Shown: piece after piece, positions 8,127 to 16,616 of the stretch
Position numbering within the stretch: the stretch's first letter is position 1
Layout of the letters: each line of letters starts with the position of its first letter
Made by a program: the position numbers and the translations under genes
Notes under the pieces: model-generated
What the model was told of the DNA's origin: nothing
The model's database searches: none
What the model saw: only the letters and a program-made list of their open reading frames with translations
Assembly (NCBI GenBank): GCA_030667705.1
Contig: DAOUVJ010000006.1
Span: forward strand, 1 to 44,048
Source of the DNA: Promethearchaeota archaeon
GTDB lineage: Archaea; Asgardarchaeota; Lokiarchaeia; Sigyniarchaeales; SOKP01
Direction of reading: 5' to 3'
DNA length: 44,048 nt

Positions 8127-9891
8127 ATTGAATAAAGGATAATGCGAAATTAGAAACTATCAATATCAAAGCTATAGCTCTTATCGTATTTAAGACGATT
8201 CGTTTAATCTTTCTTTTCTCATCGTACCAATATTCATATGAGATTTCGAAAACTGTATTTTTTTTTATTGTCGTAGTTGTTGGAAGGTGAATCTTGACAG
8301 CGTCTTTAAATCCGTCTCCGATAGAATCAATTAATTCATAATTTTCCTTACCAAGGATAATTTCACTTTCATTTTCTTTTATATTTTTATCTTTTATCAA
8401 AATTTTTACTTCATTAATTATTTCAATACGATATTCTGATAATTTACAATCTGGATCATCTATTTTATATAAAAACCGGTCAAGTTTCCTTTTTTTCGAG
8501 CTAAATGAAGATCCAAAAATGCTATTTACAATCTCTTTCATAACTCTATCCCCATCAAAAATTGGAAGTGGCATCATATTAAATAATGTTATGCTAAATC
8601 CTATGATAAATAACCAAGAAATTTCTTTGAGCCAAAAGTCTGGCCAATTAGCAGATAGAAATTTAGCAAAATCGTTTTTATGCATCCAAAATAAGGTAGT
8701 TTGTACACCTACAAATACCCCCACTACTTCAGGTTCTATTAAGTAGTGTTGATTTGTAGTACTATTTAAATCAAGTGTTTTAAGGTCGAATTGAGTTAAA
8801 TATTTCTCCAAAGTATTTCCAGAAGTGCGATTTATTGCCGTTCCATTTATATAATTTATAGAAATATCAGTTTTCTCATAACTAGTATAATTATAAGTAA
8901 TTTTTATTTCAGAATCAGAAGTATATTCATATTCAATACCGAGATCGTAACGAGGTCCTAATATGATCTCTTTCTCAGAGGTTTGATCACCATAAGGGTT
9001 ATAAATTTTCAAAGTTAAATTATCTCCTACAGAACATTTAATACTTGTTTTATTATCTAAGATGGAGGATAAATCGATTCCTTGATAATTATCTAGATAT
9101 ACATATTGAGAATCTAGTTCTCCCTCTTTTTTGATTGCTACGATTGCATCACCATAAATTAAAATTCCATCATTAAATCCCCCTTCTTCAGGACTCAATA
9201 CGGTATAGATTTGAGAAACTTGTGAGAAGAAAGGTGAAGTTAGCATTGGAAATATGAGCAAGAGCAAGAGAGCTATACCTGCGACGATCGAATTGATATA
9301 AGTTCCAGCTGCAGCGATTCGTAATCGGGTATTTCTATGATATTTTGTGGATCTTAACGATCGTTCATCAACTTCCACGAAAGCTCCGAATCCTACTAAA
9401 TAAAAAAGTCCAACACCTAAAACCCCGGTTGATTTTATTTCAACTCCATCAACTGCCCCTGATATTCCATGAGCGAATTCATGTGTGGTTAAAATTAACA
9501 ATAATGGTAATATCATATAAAAAAAGACTGGAAGGTCAATCGTTACACCTGGGATAAGTGGTATAATGGCATTTTCGATACTTGGCGCGAATATTAGATT
9601 AACTATGTTAGTGAAAAAGAAAAAAAAACCATAAATTGTAAAACCAAAAGATACAAAAATACCAATATTCCAAAAAATCCTCCAAAATTTAGGTTTTCTT
9701 CTGGATATATTAACGATGAATTTATTTAATTTTTTAGTTTTAAAAAGAGCGAGAAAGGGGAAAAAGATACTATAAGCTTCTTTCTTATTTCTCAGTAACA
9801 AAACTAAAATTGAGATAAAAATCCAAAAAGCCAATGAGATTAAAAACCACGGATTTAAGATGAAATCTGCTATAAAATTAAATAATACCAT
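8101..9891 (-). CDS. Site-2 protease-like M50 membrane metalloprotease
   Basis: A 596-residue polytopic membrane protein of the S2P/M50 family. Hydrophobic segments occupy the first third. The zinc motif HEFAH (137-141) sits in a membrane helix, followed by the glycine-rich GVLGVGLFYLVGFGAFVEV segment. A large extramembrane insert follows (about 225-400), partly PDZ-like (GILIYGDAIVAI) and partly unclassified beta-rich. The second zinc motif is MPLPIFDGDRV, matching LDG. A further soluble stretch and a C-terminal helix end the protein. The family cleaves membrane-embedded substrates, often transcription factor anchors; the substrate here is unknown. It overlaps the following TtuA-like gene by 26 bases on the same strand. 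Confidence 0.85.
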   Translation of the reverse strand: MVLFNFIADFILNPWFLISLAFWIFISILVLLLRNKKEAYSIFFPFLALFKTKKLNKFIVNISRRKPKFWRIFWNIGIFVSFGFTIYGFFFFFTNIVNLIFAPSIENAIIPLIPGVTIDLPVFFYMILPLLLILTTHEFAHGISGAVDGVEIKSTGVLGVGLFYLVGFGAFVEVDERSLRSTKYHRNTRLRIAAAGTYINSIVAGIALLLLLIFPMLTSPFFSQVSQIYTVLSPEEGGFNDGILIYGDAIVAIKKEGELDSQYVYLDNYQGIDLSSILDNKTSIKCSVGDNLTLKIYNPYGDQTSEKEIILGPRYDLGIEYEYTSDSEIKITYNYTSYEKTDISINYINGTAINRTSGNTLEKYLTQFDLKTLDLNSTTNQHYLIEPEVVGVFVGVQTTLFWMHKNDFAKFLSANWPDFWLKEISWLFIIGFSITLFNMMPLPIFDGDRVMKEIVNSIFGSSFSSKKRKLDRFLYKIDDPDCKLSEYRIEIINEVKILIKDKNIKENESEIILGKENYELIDSIGDGFKDAVKIHLPTTTTIKKNTVFEISYEYWYDEKRKIKRIVLNTIRAIALILIVSNFALSFIQFGFNLFWL

Positions 9892-9964
9892 AAATATGGA
9901 AAAAGATATATTTATTCTCTTATCAAGGTTAATTAAATAATAAAATTAAGTTTATTCTTTTAGT

Positions 9965-10663
9965 CTAAATATCGTTTACTTTTTTTAAGATCCAATTTTC
10001 AACTAAGAAAGATTGTAAAAGCATTGGTTTTGGATCGTATTGAGAATGAATAGAGGATTTAGGAATCCAAGATTTCTTACCCTCACCAATTTCAAGTAAT
10101 ATTGCTTTATTTGTCTCCCCCGTTATTTTCCCGTTAATTTCTGTCATTGATTTTGAAATAGTCTCCTCAATAGAGGCTTGTTGTGATATACTTCTTAATT
10201 TTCCCACAATATCTTCCTCAAATCGTTCCTTTACTGCATTAGGTTTTTGAGAAGGTTTATATGATGTAGCATAAATTATTTTCTCATTTAATAAATGGGT
10301 TAGTAATAAAGCTAGAATATCGATTTGACCAGAATTAAGCATTTTTGAATAATTTCCAATATTTAACCATAAAACTTCTGCATTTTTATCCTCCCAACTT
10401 ATGGATATTTTAGTAATTGTATCATCAAACTTATGATTTCCTTGCCAATTAAATTTTCTCTTATTTAAGACTTGCAGAATAATTGCTATCTCTTCTAGGG
10501 AAAATTTTATCGTTTTCCCTTCATTAGATGACAATTTTTCCCATATACCATTTGGATTTTTTTTAATACATTGAATGTAAGTATAAGGATTGAATTTTGA
10601 AGAACTACGAACAATTAATCCAACATTTTGTCCAAAAAAACTCTTTGAATGAGAATCTGCCAT
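9965..10663 (-). CDS. Uncharacterised protein, possible nucleic-acid binder
   Basis: I do not recognise this 232-residue protein securely. The N-terminal half (about 40-135) is a predicted alpha/beta module: a helix around SLEEIAIILQVLNKRK, a beta segment ITKISISWEDKNAEVLWLNIG and a helix GQIDILALLLTHLLNEKI. That arrangement is reminiscent of small single-stranded DNA binding or transcription coactivator folds. A charged helical linker follows. A C-terminal module (about 180-230) contains AILLEIGEGKKSWIPKSSI, a short beta motif seen in proteins that act on DNA or RNA. The RPA32-like gene and tRNA-iMet lie on the opposite strand just beyond. The nucleic-acid role is inference from pattern only. 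Confidence 0.6.
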   Translation of the reverse strand: MADSHSKSFFGQNVGLIVRSSSKFNPYTYIQCIKKNPNGIWEKLSSNEGKTIKFSLEEIAIILQVLNKRKFNWQGNHKFDDTITKISISWEDKNAEVLWLNIGNYSKMLNSGQIDILALLLTHLLNEKIIYATSYKPSQKPNAVKERFEEDIVGKLRSISQQASIEETISKSMTEINGKITGETNKAILLEIGEGKKSWIPKSSIHSQYDPKPMLLQSFLVENWILKKVNDI

Positions 10664-10777
10664 AATAGATTTTCTAGTTTAATCATTTTTATATATAATA
10701 ATATAAAAAAAAAAAATTAAAAAATAGCATAAATATATAAAAAATGGTAAAAAATTAATATAGAGATAATATTTAAG

Positions 10778-10788
10778 ATATATATAAT
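10778..10788 (+). promoter_or_regulatory. TATA box for tRNA-iMet
   Basis: The run ATATATATAAT lies about 30-38 bases before the 5' end of the initiator tRNA, the spacing expected for an archaeal TATA element. The surroundings are AT-rich, so position rather than sequence is the main argument. Confidence 0.4.
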
Positions 10789-10815
10789 TTTAAAATTTTC
10801 ATAGGAATTAAAAAG

Positions 10816-10954
10816 AGCGGGGTGGGCTAGCCTGGTTTATGCCGCAGGGCTCATAAAGGGGAAGAATAGCTTTCCTTTAAGAAACCCTGAGATCGTTCGT
10901 TCAAAGGCTTAAAATAAGCTGTTATCCAGCGAGCTGAAAATCGAACCCCCGCTA
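10816..10954 (+). tRNA. Initiator tRNA-Met(CAT) with two introns, one in the T-loop
   Basis: Acceptor AGCGGGG (10816-10822) pairs with CCCCGCT (10947-10953), discriminator A. The A1:U72 pair and three consecutive G:C pairs in the anticodon stem (CAGGG/CCCTG) mark an initiator. Intron 1 (10856-10883, 28 nt) follows position 37; exon CTCA pairs with intron TAAG (one mismatch) between 3-base bulges above a 7-bp intron stem. Intron 2 (10906-10940, 35 nt) splits the T-loop TTCAAAT after position 59. Exon TTCA pairs perfectly with intron TGAA, bulges are AA|G and AA|T, and GCTT/GAGC closes the intron helix. Removing both gives T stem GTTCG/CGAAC. This is the promoter-proximal RNA of the translation cluster that follows. 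Confidence 0.93.
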
Positions 10955-11048
10955 CTTATCCTATTTATTTATCACACAACATAAAATACTAAATTAATGC
11001 TTTTCTTATTCATATTAATCTTATTTAAGTATACGAAGCATAGTAATA

Positions 11049-11786
11049 ATGACTGAAACAAGCCAATATGTAAGATTTCCCGCTATTAGATGCTGGATTA
11101 AACATGTATTAGATGCTTATTACGACGAAATAGAAAATGTATTCCATACAATATTTGGAAAAGTCAAACGTGTTCGTCTTATTGCCACAATTAAGGATAA
11201 ATATGAATTTCCAAGTTTCGATAGTGAAACAACCTCTAATATTAATTTAGAATTAGATGACGGAACAGGATTGATACGTGCTTCTAAATGGAAAGTAGAG
11301 CCTGAAGAAATCGCGAGATATGAAATAGGAAATTTAGCATATTTTATCGGTGTGTTACAATCTCGAGAAGGAGTTCCTTCTCTCAGGATTGAAATCATCA
11401 AGATAATTAGTGATCCAAATGAATTTTTGCTTCATGATGCAATAATAATTAAGAAAATAAAATCAGGAGAAATTGTAGAAATCCCCATAGTAGACCAAAA
11501 ATTAAATGAAATGGGTAATGATTTTGGTGAATATGATGATAATTCAATTATTTCTCCACAAATGTCTCAACAAGCTCTAGAAGACAATAAAACGGAGGAT
11601 TCGATAAAAGAAATGATTTTTTCTATTATTGAAGAAAACTCCCATAATGGAAAGGATACTCATCTAAAAGAGTTAAAGATAAAAATGCAAATTACTGAAA
11701 ATAAATTAAAACGTTATATTAGAGATTTAGAGCAAACTTCTAAGATTTATATGTCCGATGAAAATGTTTATCAAAGTTGGGATTAA
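11049..11786 (+). CDS. RPA32-like single-stranded DNA-binding subunit
   Basis: A 245-residue protein with a single OB-fold followed by a C-terminal winged-helix-like region, the arrangement of the eukaryotic RPA32 subunit and its archaeal counterparts. The OB core shows VRLIATIKDKYEF, NLELDDGTGLIRASKW and YEIGNLAYFIGVLQS (about 40-110), typical of RPA2. Residues about 185-240 (SIKEMIFSIIEENS, LKIKMQITENKLKRYIRDLEQ) look like a winged helix that in RPA32 contacts partner proteins. An acidic, polar linker joins them. It would act with the RPA70-like protein at 31375 in replication and repair. It is the first protein gene of a plus-strand cluster with aIF2-beta, NMD3 and RIO1. Confidence 0.8.
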   Translation: MTETSQYVRFPAIRCWIKHVLDAYYDEIENVFHTIFGKVKRVRLIATIKDKYEFPSFDSETTSNINLELDDGTGLIRASKWKVEPEEIARYEIGNLAYFIGVLQSREGVPSLRIEIIKIISDPNEFLLHDAIIIKKIKSGEIVEIPIVDQKLNEMGNDFGEYDDNSIISPQMSQQALEDNKTEDSIKEMIFSIIEENSHNGKDTHLKELKIKMQITENKLKRYIRDLEQTSKIYMSDENVYQSWD

Positions 11787-11847
11787 AATAGAAAAATTAT
11801 TTTTGAAAGAATAATTATAATAATATAAAAAAAAATTCTTGAGAACG

Positions 11848-12261
11848 ATGGATTTAAACGATTATGAGAAACTTTTGGAAGGAGCATATGAAAAAATTCC
11901 AGAGAATGTAAAAAAATCTTCAAGATTCGAAATTCCCAAAGTAGAACTAAGAATCGAATCACGAAATACTTATATCACTAATTTAAACAAAATTATTAAC
12001 ACGCTAAATAGAGATAGAAGACATTTTTTAGGAATTTTCCTTAAAAAAGCAGGTACTATGGGAGAGATCCGTGGACAACAATTATTTATGAAGGGGATTC
12101 ATAAAGAACAATCATTAAACCGCTTAATAGACCAATATACTAAGATGTATGTTCTATGTAAAATATGTAAAAAACCAGATACCGAAATTCAACGTGAAAG
12201 TAAAAAAATATTTCTTAAATGTACTGCATGTGGTGCAAGGGAAGAGATAAAAGAAAAGTAG
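11848..12261 (+). CDS. Translation initiation factor aIF2 subunit beta
   Basis: A 137-residue aIF2-beta, part of the heterotrimer that carries initiator tRNA to the small ribosomal subunit. Visible are the N-terminal DYEKLLEGAYEKIP gamma-binding helix, the central alpha/beta domain (NTYITNLNKIINTLNRD, HFLGIFLKKAGTMGEIRGQQLFMKG) and the C-terminal zinc ribbon CKIC...CTAC. Length fits the family. I choose the ATG at 11848 because the protein then starts MDLNDYEKLL as in relatives; the in-frame TTG at 11839 would add three residues. The initiator tRNA gene lies about 1 kb upstream on the same strand, a functional pairing of factor and cargo. Confidence 0.95.
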   Translation: MDLNDYEKLLEGAYEKIPENVKKSSRFEIPKVELRIESRNTYITNLNKIINTLNRDRRHFLGIFLKKAGTMGEIRGQQLFMKGIHKEQSLNRLIDQYTKMYVLCKICKKPDTEIQRESKKIFLKCTACGAREEIKEK

Positions 12262-12283
12262 TTTTAGGATTTAGTATACGAAA

Positions 12284-12580
12284 ATGAAAGTATATTTAAA
12301 GATACACCATAATAATGAAATTGAAACTGTAGCTTGTTGTGATGAATCACTTCTTAGAAAGGTGGTTAAGGAGGGAAATTTAAGGATTGAGATTACAGAG
12401 CAATTTTTTAGTGGCTCATTGTTGAATATTGATGATGCAATTGAAATTTTGATGAATGCACAATATTTTAATATCGTAGGGAAAAATATTATTGAAAAAG
12501 CGATTTCTTATAATATACTTCCAAAAGAAGGAGTACGTACCATAAATGGTGTACCAATGGCTATGAAGATGATGTTTTGA
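12284..12580 (+). CDS. DUF424 family protein
   Basis: A 98-residue DUF424 (COG2412) protein, a small archaeal family of unknown function often found beside translation genes. Recognised from the N-terminal KVYLKIHHNNEIETVACCDESLLRK, the EQFFSGSLLNIDDA segment, NAQYFNIVGKNIIEKAI and the closing GVRTINGVPMAMKM. It lies 22 bases after aIF2-beta, and its TGA stop overlaps the NMD3 ATG (TGATG), so the two are translationally coupled. The context suggests a role linked to initiation or ribosome maturation, which the sequence itself does not show. Confidence 0.85.
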   Translation: MKVYLKIHHNNEIETVACCDESLLRKVVKEGNLRIEITEQFFSGSLLNIDDAIEILMNAQYFNIVGKNIIEKAISYNILPKEGVRTINGVPMAMKMMF

Positions 12581-13503
12581 TGCCTCACAAGTTTTGTGCT
12601 ATATGTGGTAAGGATATTGACGATAAGGCCCCTCATTTTGGGATGTGTTTTGAATGTTATTTAATTGAACATCCTTTATTTGAACTAGCTAAATCGTTCC
12701 ATATTAAAGCATGTCTCGATTGCGGAAGATACTCGAAAAAAGAAACGTGGTATAATACCGGCTCTGGAGATATTAATGAGGTAATTGAAGATGCGCTACA
12801 TCAGTTTCTATTAAAATCAGCTAATAAAAGTGATAGTATTGAGTTTAAAATTATATTAAATGAGAATTCCTTCAATTACTCTTCAAAAGATTTATTGGTA
12901 TCTTTAGATGTCAAAATCATAGGGTGGCTAAAGAAAAATCAAAGTATTTTACATGAGGAAGATGTTGCTGTAAGAATTGATTATGAATTATGTAAGAATT
13001 GTACCAACTTGAGAGGGGGGATGTATTTTTTATCAATTTTGCAGATCAGGGTTTCTAATCCCATCCATTTTAATATTATAGATACTATAATTAACGAAAC
13101 CTATGCATATGCAGAAAAAAAATTTCAGAAGGATGATCGTCAATACATATCCAAGTTGGTTGAACATAAGAATGGAGTTGATTTATTACTTAGCACTAAT
13201 GAATTGATGAATCATATTGTTTCATATCTTAAATCTAAATATTATTTTGAACTAAAAAGAACAAAAAAGCTAGTTGGAAGAGATACACAAAAAGGAAGAA
13301 ATTTATATAGATTAAAGACACTTATTCGACTTTTACCATTTAAGAAAAATGACACAATTACGATTAATGATGATATTTTTCATATTGAGAGCATTTCTAG
13401 AAACAAAGTGATTCTTCGAGATAAATTAGATAATAAATTGATAAAAAATTTTACATATTTCTTTAATGAAAAAATAAAGATCAGATTACGAGATGATAAT
13501 TAA
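12580..13503 (+). CDS. NMD3-like 60S/50S ribosome export/maturation factor homologue
   Basis: A 307-residue archaeal NMD3 homologue (COG1499). The N terminus carries the zinc-binding pairs CAIC (about 7-10) and CFEC, then CLDC and CKNC, as in the treble-clef domains of eukaryotic NMD3. The central KLVGRDTQKGRNLYRLKTLIRLLPF segment and the C-terminal small beta domain (GDTITINDD-like, here DTITINDDIFHIESI) fit the family. In eukaryotes NMD3 is an adapter on the nascent large subunit; in archaea a late large-subunit assembly role is inferred. Start ATG 12580 overlaps the DUF424 stop by one base. RIO1 begins just after its stop. Confidence 0.88.
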   Translation: MPHKFCAICGKDIDDKAPHFGMCFECYLIEHPLFELAKSFHIKACLDCGRYSKKETWYNTGSGDINEVIEDALHQFLLKSANKSDSIEFKIILNENSFNYSSKDLLVSLDVKIIGWLKKNQSILHEEDVAVRIDYELCKNCTNLRGGMYFLSILQIRVSNPIHFNIIDTIINETYAYAEKKFQKDDRQYISKLVEHKNGVDLLLSTNELMNHIVSYLKSKYYFELKRTKKLVGRDTQKGRNLYRLKTLIRLLPFKKNDTITINDDIFHIESISRNKVILRDKLDNKLIKNFTYFFNEKIKIRLRDDN

Positions 13504-13506
13504 ATT

Positions 13507-14346
13507 TTGAAGGATGATATAGAAGAATCCCCTGAAGAAGATGAATTTAATGGGGATGATTTAGCGAATGAGTATAATAATGATATCGATAACTTAGAAA
13601 AAAGAACTCTCGATTCAAAGAGAATTAGAATTATTGACGAATCAAAGAAGAAAGCAGTTATAGAATCGGTATTAGATGAACGCACTCACGAATTATTAGG
13701 TAAGCTCTTAGTTAATGGTTCTCTGGAGAGTATAATGGGAATAATCTCTGCAGGAAAGGAAGCTAATGTTTATCTAGCATACGATCAAAATCATAAAGAA
13801 GTAGCAGTAAAAATCTACAAAATCGATACCAATACTTCTAAATGGATGAGAAATTATATTATTGGAGATCCACGATTTAAAAAAGTCCCTCATAATATTT
13901 CTAAAATAATATTCTTATGGGCCAGTAAAGAATACAAAAATTTAAAACGAGCACATAGAGTGGGTTTAACCGTTCCTGAACCTATTCTAATTAAGAATAA
14001 TGTATTACTTATGGAATATATAGGTTTTGGATCTATTCCAGCTCCAAAACTAAAGGATATAAAAAACCCGAAAGATGTTGACATTTTATTTGATGAAATT
14101 CTTAAGTTCGTGAAAGATTTATATCAGAATGCAAGATTAGTTCACGGGGATTTATCTGAGTTTAACATATTATACCACAATCAGAAACCCGTAATCATTG
14201 ATATTTCTCAAGCTGTAGATATTCAACATCCTAAAGCAGAGATTTATTTAGTAAGGGATATTAAGAATATTTTCAATTATTTTGGTAAGCAAGGATTAAA
14301 TCTTCCTGATCCAAAATCTTTTTATTATGAAGTAATAGATATATAA
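13507..14346 (+). CDS. RIO1-type atypical protein kinase
   Basis: A 279-residue RIO1 kinase/ATPase that in known systems acts in final maturation of the small ribosomal subunit. The nucleotide loop ISAGKEANVYLA (STGKEA-like, about 80-91), the lysine in EVAVKIYKI, the RIO1-type helical segment, the catalytic LVHGDLSEFNIL (about 215-226) and the metal-binding VIIDISQAVD are all present. The first 50 residues are acidic. No ATG is available: the NMD3 TAA is in frame at 13501, leaving TTG at 13507 as the first usual start codon. The KH-domain gene follows after 40 bases. Confidence 0.93.
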   Translation: MKDDIEESPEEDEFNGDDLANEYNNDIDNLEKRTLDSKRIRIIDESKKKAVIESVLDERTHELLGKLLVNGSLESIMGIISAGKEANVYLAYDQNHKEVAVKIYKIDTNTSKWMRNYIIGDPRFKKVPHNISKIIFLWASKEYKNLKRAHRVGLTVPEPILIKNNVLLMEYIGFGSIPAPKLKDIKNPKDVDILFDEILKFVKDLYQNARLVHGDLSEFNILYHNQKPVIIDISQAVDIQHPKAEIYLVRDIKNIFNYFGKQGLNLPDPKSFYYEVIDI

Positions 14347-14386
14347 AATTAATATATGTATATATTAAAAACAAAAAGAATTAACG

Positions 14387-14944
14387 ATGAAAATAGTCCA
14401 AAGTCGAATAGCAATCATCATCGGTAAAAACGGTGAAACAAAACACCAAATAGAAGATAGATTAGGGGTAAATATAACTCTAGATAGTACATCGGGTCAT
14501 TGTGAAATTAAAACAAATGTTGAAGCTCCTAATTACAATCCATTGAATATATTTATAGCAGAAAAAATTCTTAATGCGATTAATAGGGGTTTTAATCCCA
14601 TTAAAGCAATGAAACTGTTTGAAGAAACATATGATCTCGAGATATTTAATCTCCAAAATATATTAGGAAGATCCGAAAAAAAAATTAAGCGTATGAAAGG
14701 AAGGATTATTGGTAGAAATGGTGAGATGAGACAAGCTATAGAAAGATATGCAAATTGTTATCTATCTGTTCTTGGAAAAACAATATCTATTATTGCTGAT
14801 TACGATAGCCTACCAATTGCAAGAAAATCAGTGAGCATGCTATTAAATGGTATACCTCACCATACTGTAATGAAATTTTTAGAAACAAGATATAATGAGA
14901 AGAAAAAAGAAGAATTTCGAAAATTATATAAACCAGAGTTTTAA
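14387..14944 (+). CDS. KH-domain ribosome assembly protein, Dim2/Pno1 (Krr1) family
   Basis: A 185-residue protein with two KH domains, as in archaeal Dim2/Pno1. The first GXXG loop is IIGKNGETKHQIEDRLG (about 11-28). The second is GRIIGRNGEMRQAIERYA (about 105-122). The C-terminal SVSMLLNGIPHHTVMKFLE is characteristic of this family. Dim2 binds the 3' region of small-subunit rRNA and partners RIO1 in archaea and eukaryotes, which matches the gene order here. It is the last gene of the cluster; a convergent unknown gene begins at 14981. Confidence 0.9.
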   Translation: MKIVQSRIAIIIGKNGETKHQIEDRLGVNITLDSTSGHCEIKTNVEAPNYNPLNIFIAEKILNAINRGFNPIKAMKLFEETYDLEIFNLQNILGRSEKKIKRMKGRIIGRNGEMRQAIERYANCYLSVLGKTISIIADYDSLPIARKSVSMLLNGIPHHTVMKFLETRYNEKKKEEFRKLYKPEF

Positions 14945-14980
14945 TATTTGCTTATTAGGGTGAATTCTCCCCATTTTAAT

Positions 14981-15361
14981 CTAATTAATCTCATCGATAT
15001 TATTTGCATCAATTAATTCTGCCGAAATCGAAGTTATAACATCTTTTCCATAGATTACTTCTTTTAATTCTACAAATAAGTTCTGGAAACCATCGATAAG
15101 ATCTCGTGAATAAATTTCAGAATGGATTTCATTAGCTTTAGCATCATAAGATACTTCAAAACTTTTAATTGAGAAATAATCGCAATCAAATGGCTTGAAA
15201 ATTACAATTAAGCGAGGATAGATTGTCTTTTCCGTTAGATATACTGCCCATCCCTCAACATAGAAATAAATTTTAACTGAAAATAAGTTTTTCCATATTC
15301 CGAGTTTTTTCATCAATTTATTTACTTGAATTTGGGTATCATGCTCATATTTTTTTTCCAT
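14981..15361 (-). CDS. Unknown protein downstream of ftsZ
   Basis: I do not recognise this 126-residue protein. It has no signal peptide, membrane helix or cysteine motif. The pattern is mixed alpha/beta: a basic helical start (IQVNKLMKKLGIWKN), a beta-rich middle (SVKIYFYVEGWAVYLTEK, PRLIVIFKPF) and a helix DLIDGFQNLFVELKEVIYG. It begins 44 bases after the ftsZ stop on the same strand, so it is probably cotranscribed and could act in division. I compared it with SepF by eye and saw no match. Confidence 0.6.
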   Translation of the reverse strand: MEKKYEHDTQIQVNKLMKKLGIWKNLFSVKIYFYVEGWAVYLTEKTIYPRLIVIFKPFDCDYFSIKSFEVSYDAKANEIHSEIYSRDLIDGFQNLFVELKEVIYGKDVITSISAELIDANNIDEIN

Positions 15362-15405
15362 AAAATAATTTTTAAAATTAGGTTTAAAAAGTTGCTAGAA
15401 AATAT

Positions 15406-16512
15406 TTAATCAAAAGCAATTTCACCGATATTAAAAATATCGTCAGACAATCCAACCTTTTGTTTAGAGAATGATCTATTTTGTAGAGGTTCATCAATCT
15501 GGGATTCTTTTCCAAAAATTTGAGGTGATTTAATTCCTGTAATAAGAAGCATTACACGTAGATAACCATCATATTCATCATTTACTCTCGCACCCCATAT
15601 AACCATAGAATCATTCACATCCATTTTTTCAGAGATTTTTTTTGCAACGGAATTGGCTTCTGCCAGAGTCATATCATTGCCTCCGGTGATATGAATTAAA
15701 GCTCCTTTAGCACCATCAATACTTACATCGAGCAAGGGAGAATTAAGAGCATCTTCAATAGCATCTTCAACTCTATTTTGCTTTTCTCCCGATTCTCCAA
15801 CACCAACAATGGCAACCCCCCCAGTACTTAATATTGTTCTTACATCTGCAAAATCAAGGTTAATTAGTGACGGTAAAGAAATTGTTTCTGTTATACCTTT
15901 AACCATCGTAGCGAGAACCTCATCTGCTACACTAAAAGCCTCTATAATCGGTAGATCAGGAGCAATTTCTAAAAGCGTATTATTATCAATTACCACTAAA
16001 GTATCAGCATACTTCTTCAATTCATTTAAACCTATTTGTGCTTTATCAATTCGTCCAATTTCAGTTTCAAATGGTAAAGTAACTACACCTACAACAATTG
16101 CCCCTTCTAATTTAGCAATTTCCGCAACAATAGGGGCACTCCCAGTACCTGTTCCTCCTCCTTCACCACATGTAATGAAGACCAAATTCGAATCTCTTAG
16201 AATTTTTGTAAGATCTTCTCTAGATTCTTCAGCTGCTTCTCTACCAATTTCAGGGTTACCTCCTGCACCTAATCCACGAGTAAGGTTTTTTCCAATTAGA
16301 ATTTTTATGTGAGATTCAACTACATCTAAATGTTGGCAATCTGTATTCACAGCAACGCATTTAGCACCTTTGATTCCGATTTTCATTAATCTATTGATAG
16401 TATTGTTTCCAGCGCCTCCACAGCCAACGATTTTTATATTAGCGTGTCCAAATAAGTTTTTAGTAGGTCTTACTACCTCTCTTTTCCTCGCAGTTTTTAT
16501 AAACGATTCCAT
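15406..16512 (-). CDS. ftsZ: Cell division GTPase FtsZ
   Basis: A 368-residue FtsZ, the tubulin homologue that polymerises at the division site. The N-terminal nucleotide motif IKIVGCGGAGNNTINRL (about 26-42), the tubulin signature CGEGGGTGTGSAP (about 115-127), the TLPFETE segment and the T7 loop NLDFADVR (about 218) that completes the neighbour's GTPase site are all intact. A C-terminal tail of about 40 residues ends in SDDIFNIGEIAF, a likely binding peptide for membrane or partner proteins. Its presence beside Asgard-type genes fits reports that FtsZ and ESCRT can coexist in such archaea; no ESCRT gene is in this window. An unknown gene follows after 44 bases. Confidence 0.95.
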   Translation of the reverse strand: MESFIKTARKREVVRPTKNLFGHANIKIVGCGGAGNNTINRLMKIGIKGAKCVAVNTDCQHLDVVESHIKILIGKNLTRGLGAGGNPEIGREAAEESREDLTKILRDSNLVFITCGEGGGTGTGSAPIVAEIAKLEGAIVVGVVTLPFETEIGRIDKAQIGLNELKKYADTLVVIDNNTLLEIAPDLPIIEAFSVADEVLATMVKGITETISLPSLINLDFADVRTILSTGGVAIVGVGESGEKQNRVEDAIEDALNSPLLDVSIDGAKGALIHITGGNDMTLAEANSVAKKISEKMDVNDSMVIWGARVNDEYDGYLRVMLLITGIKSPQIFGKESQIDEPLQNRSFSKQKVGLSDDIFNIGEIAFD

Positions 16513-16616
16513 TTAATTTCAACTGAATGATTCACTATAATATTATAGAAATAATATATGTCAAAAATTAGAATGAATATAATATGCTAATATTACCATT
16601 ATAATATACTACGTTA

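Noticed and set aside
14981-15361. SepF downstream of ftsZ
   Set aside because: No SepF-like pattern in the translation; left as unknown.
15809-16312. 167-codon ORF antisense to ftsZ
   Set aside because: Low-complexity Ser/Pro/Ile translation that mirrors ftsZ codons; ftsZ itself is complete.
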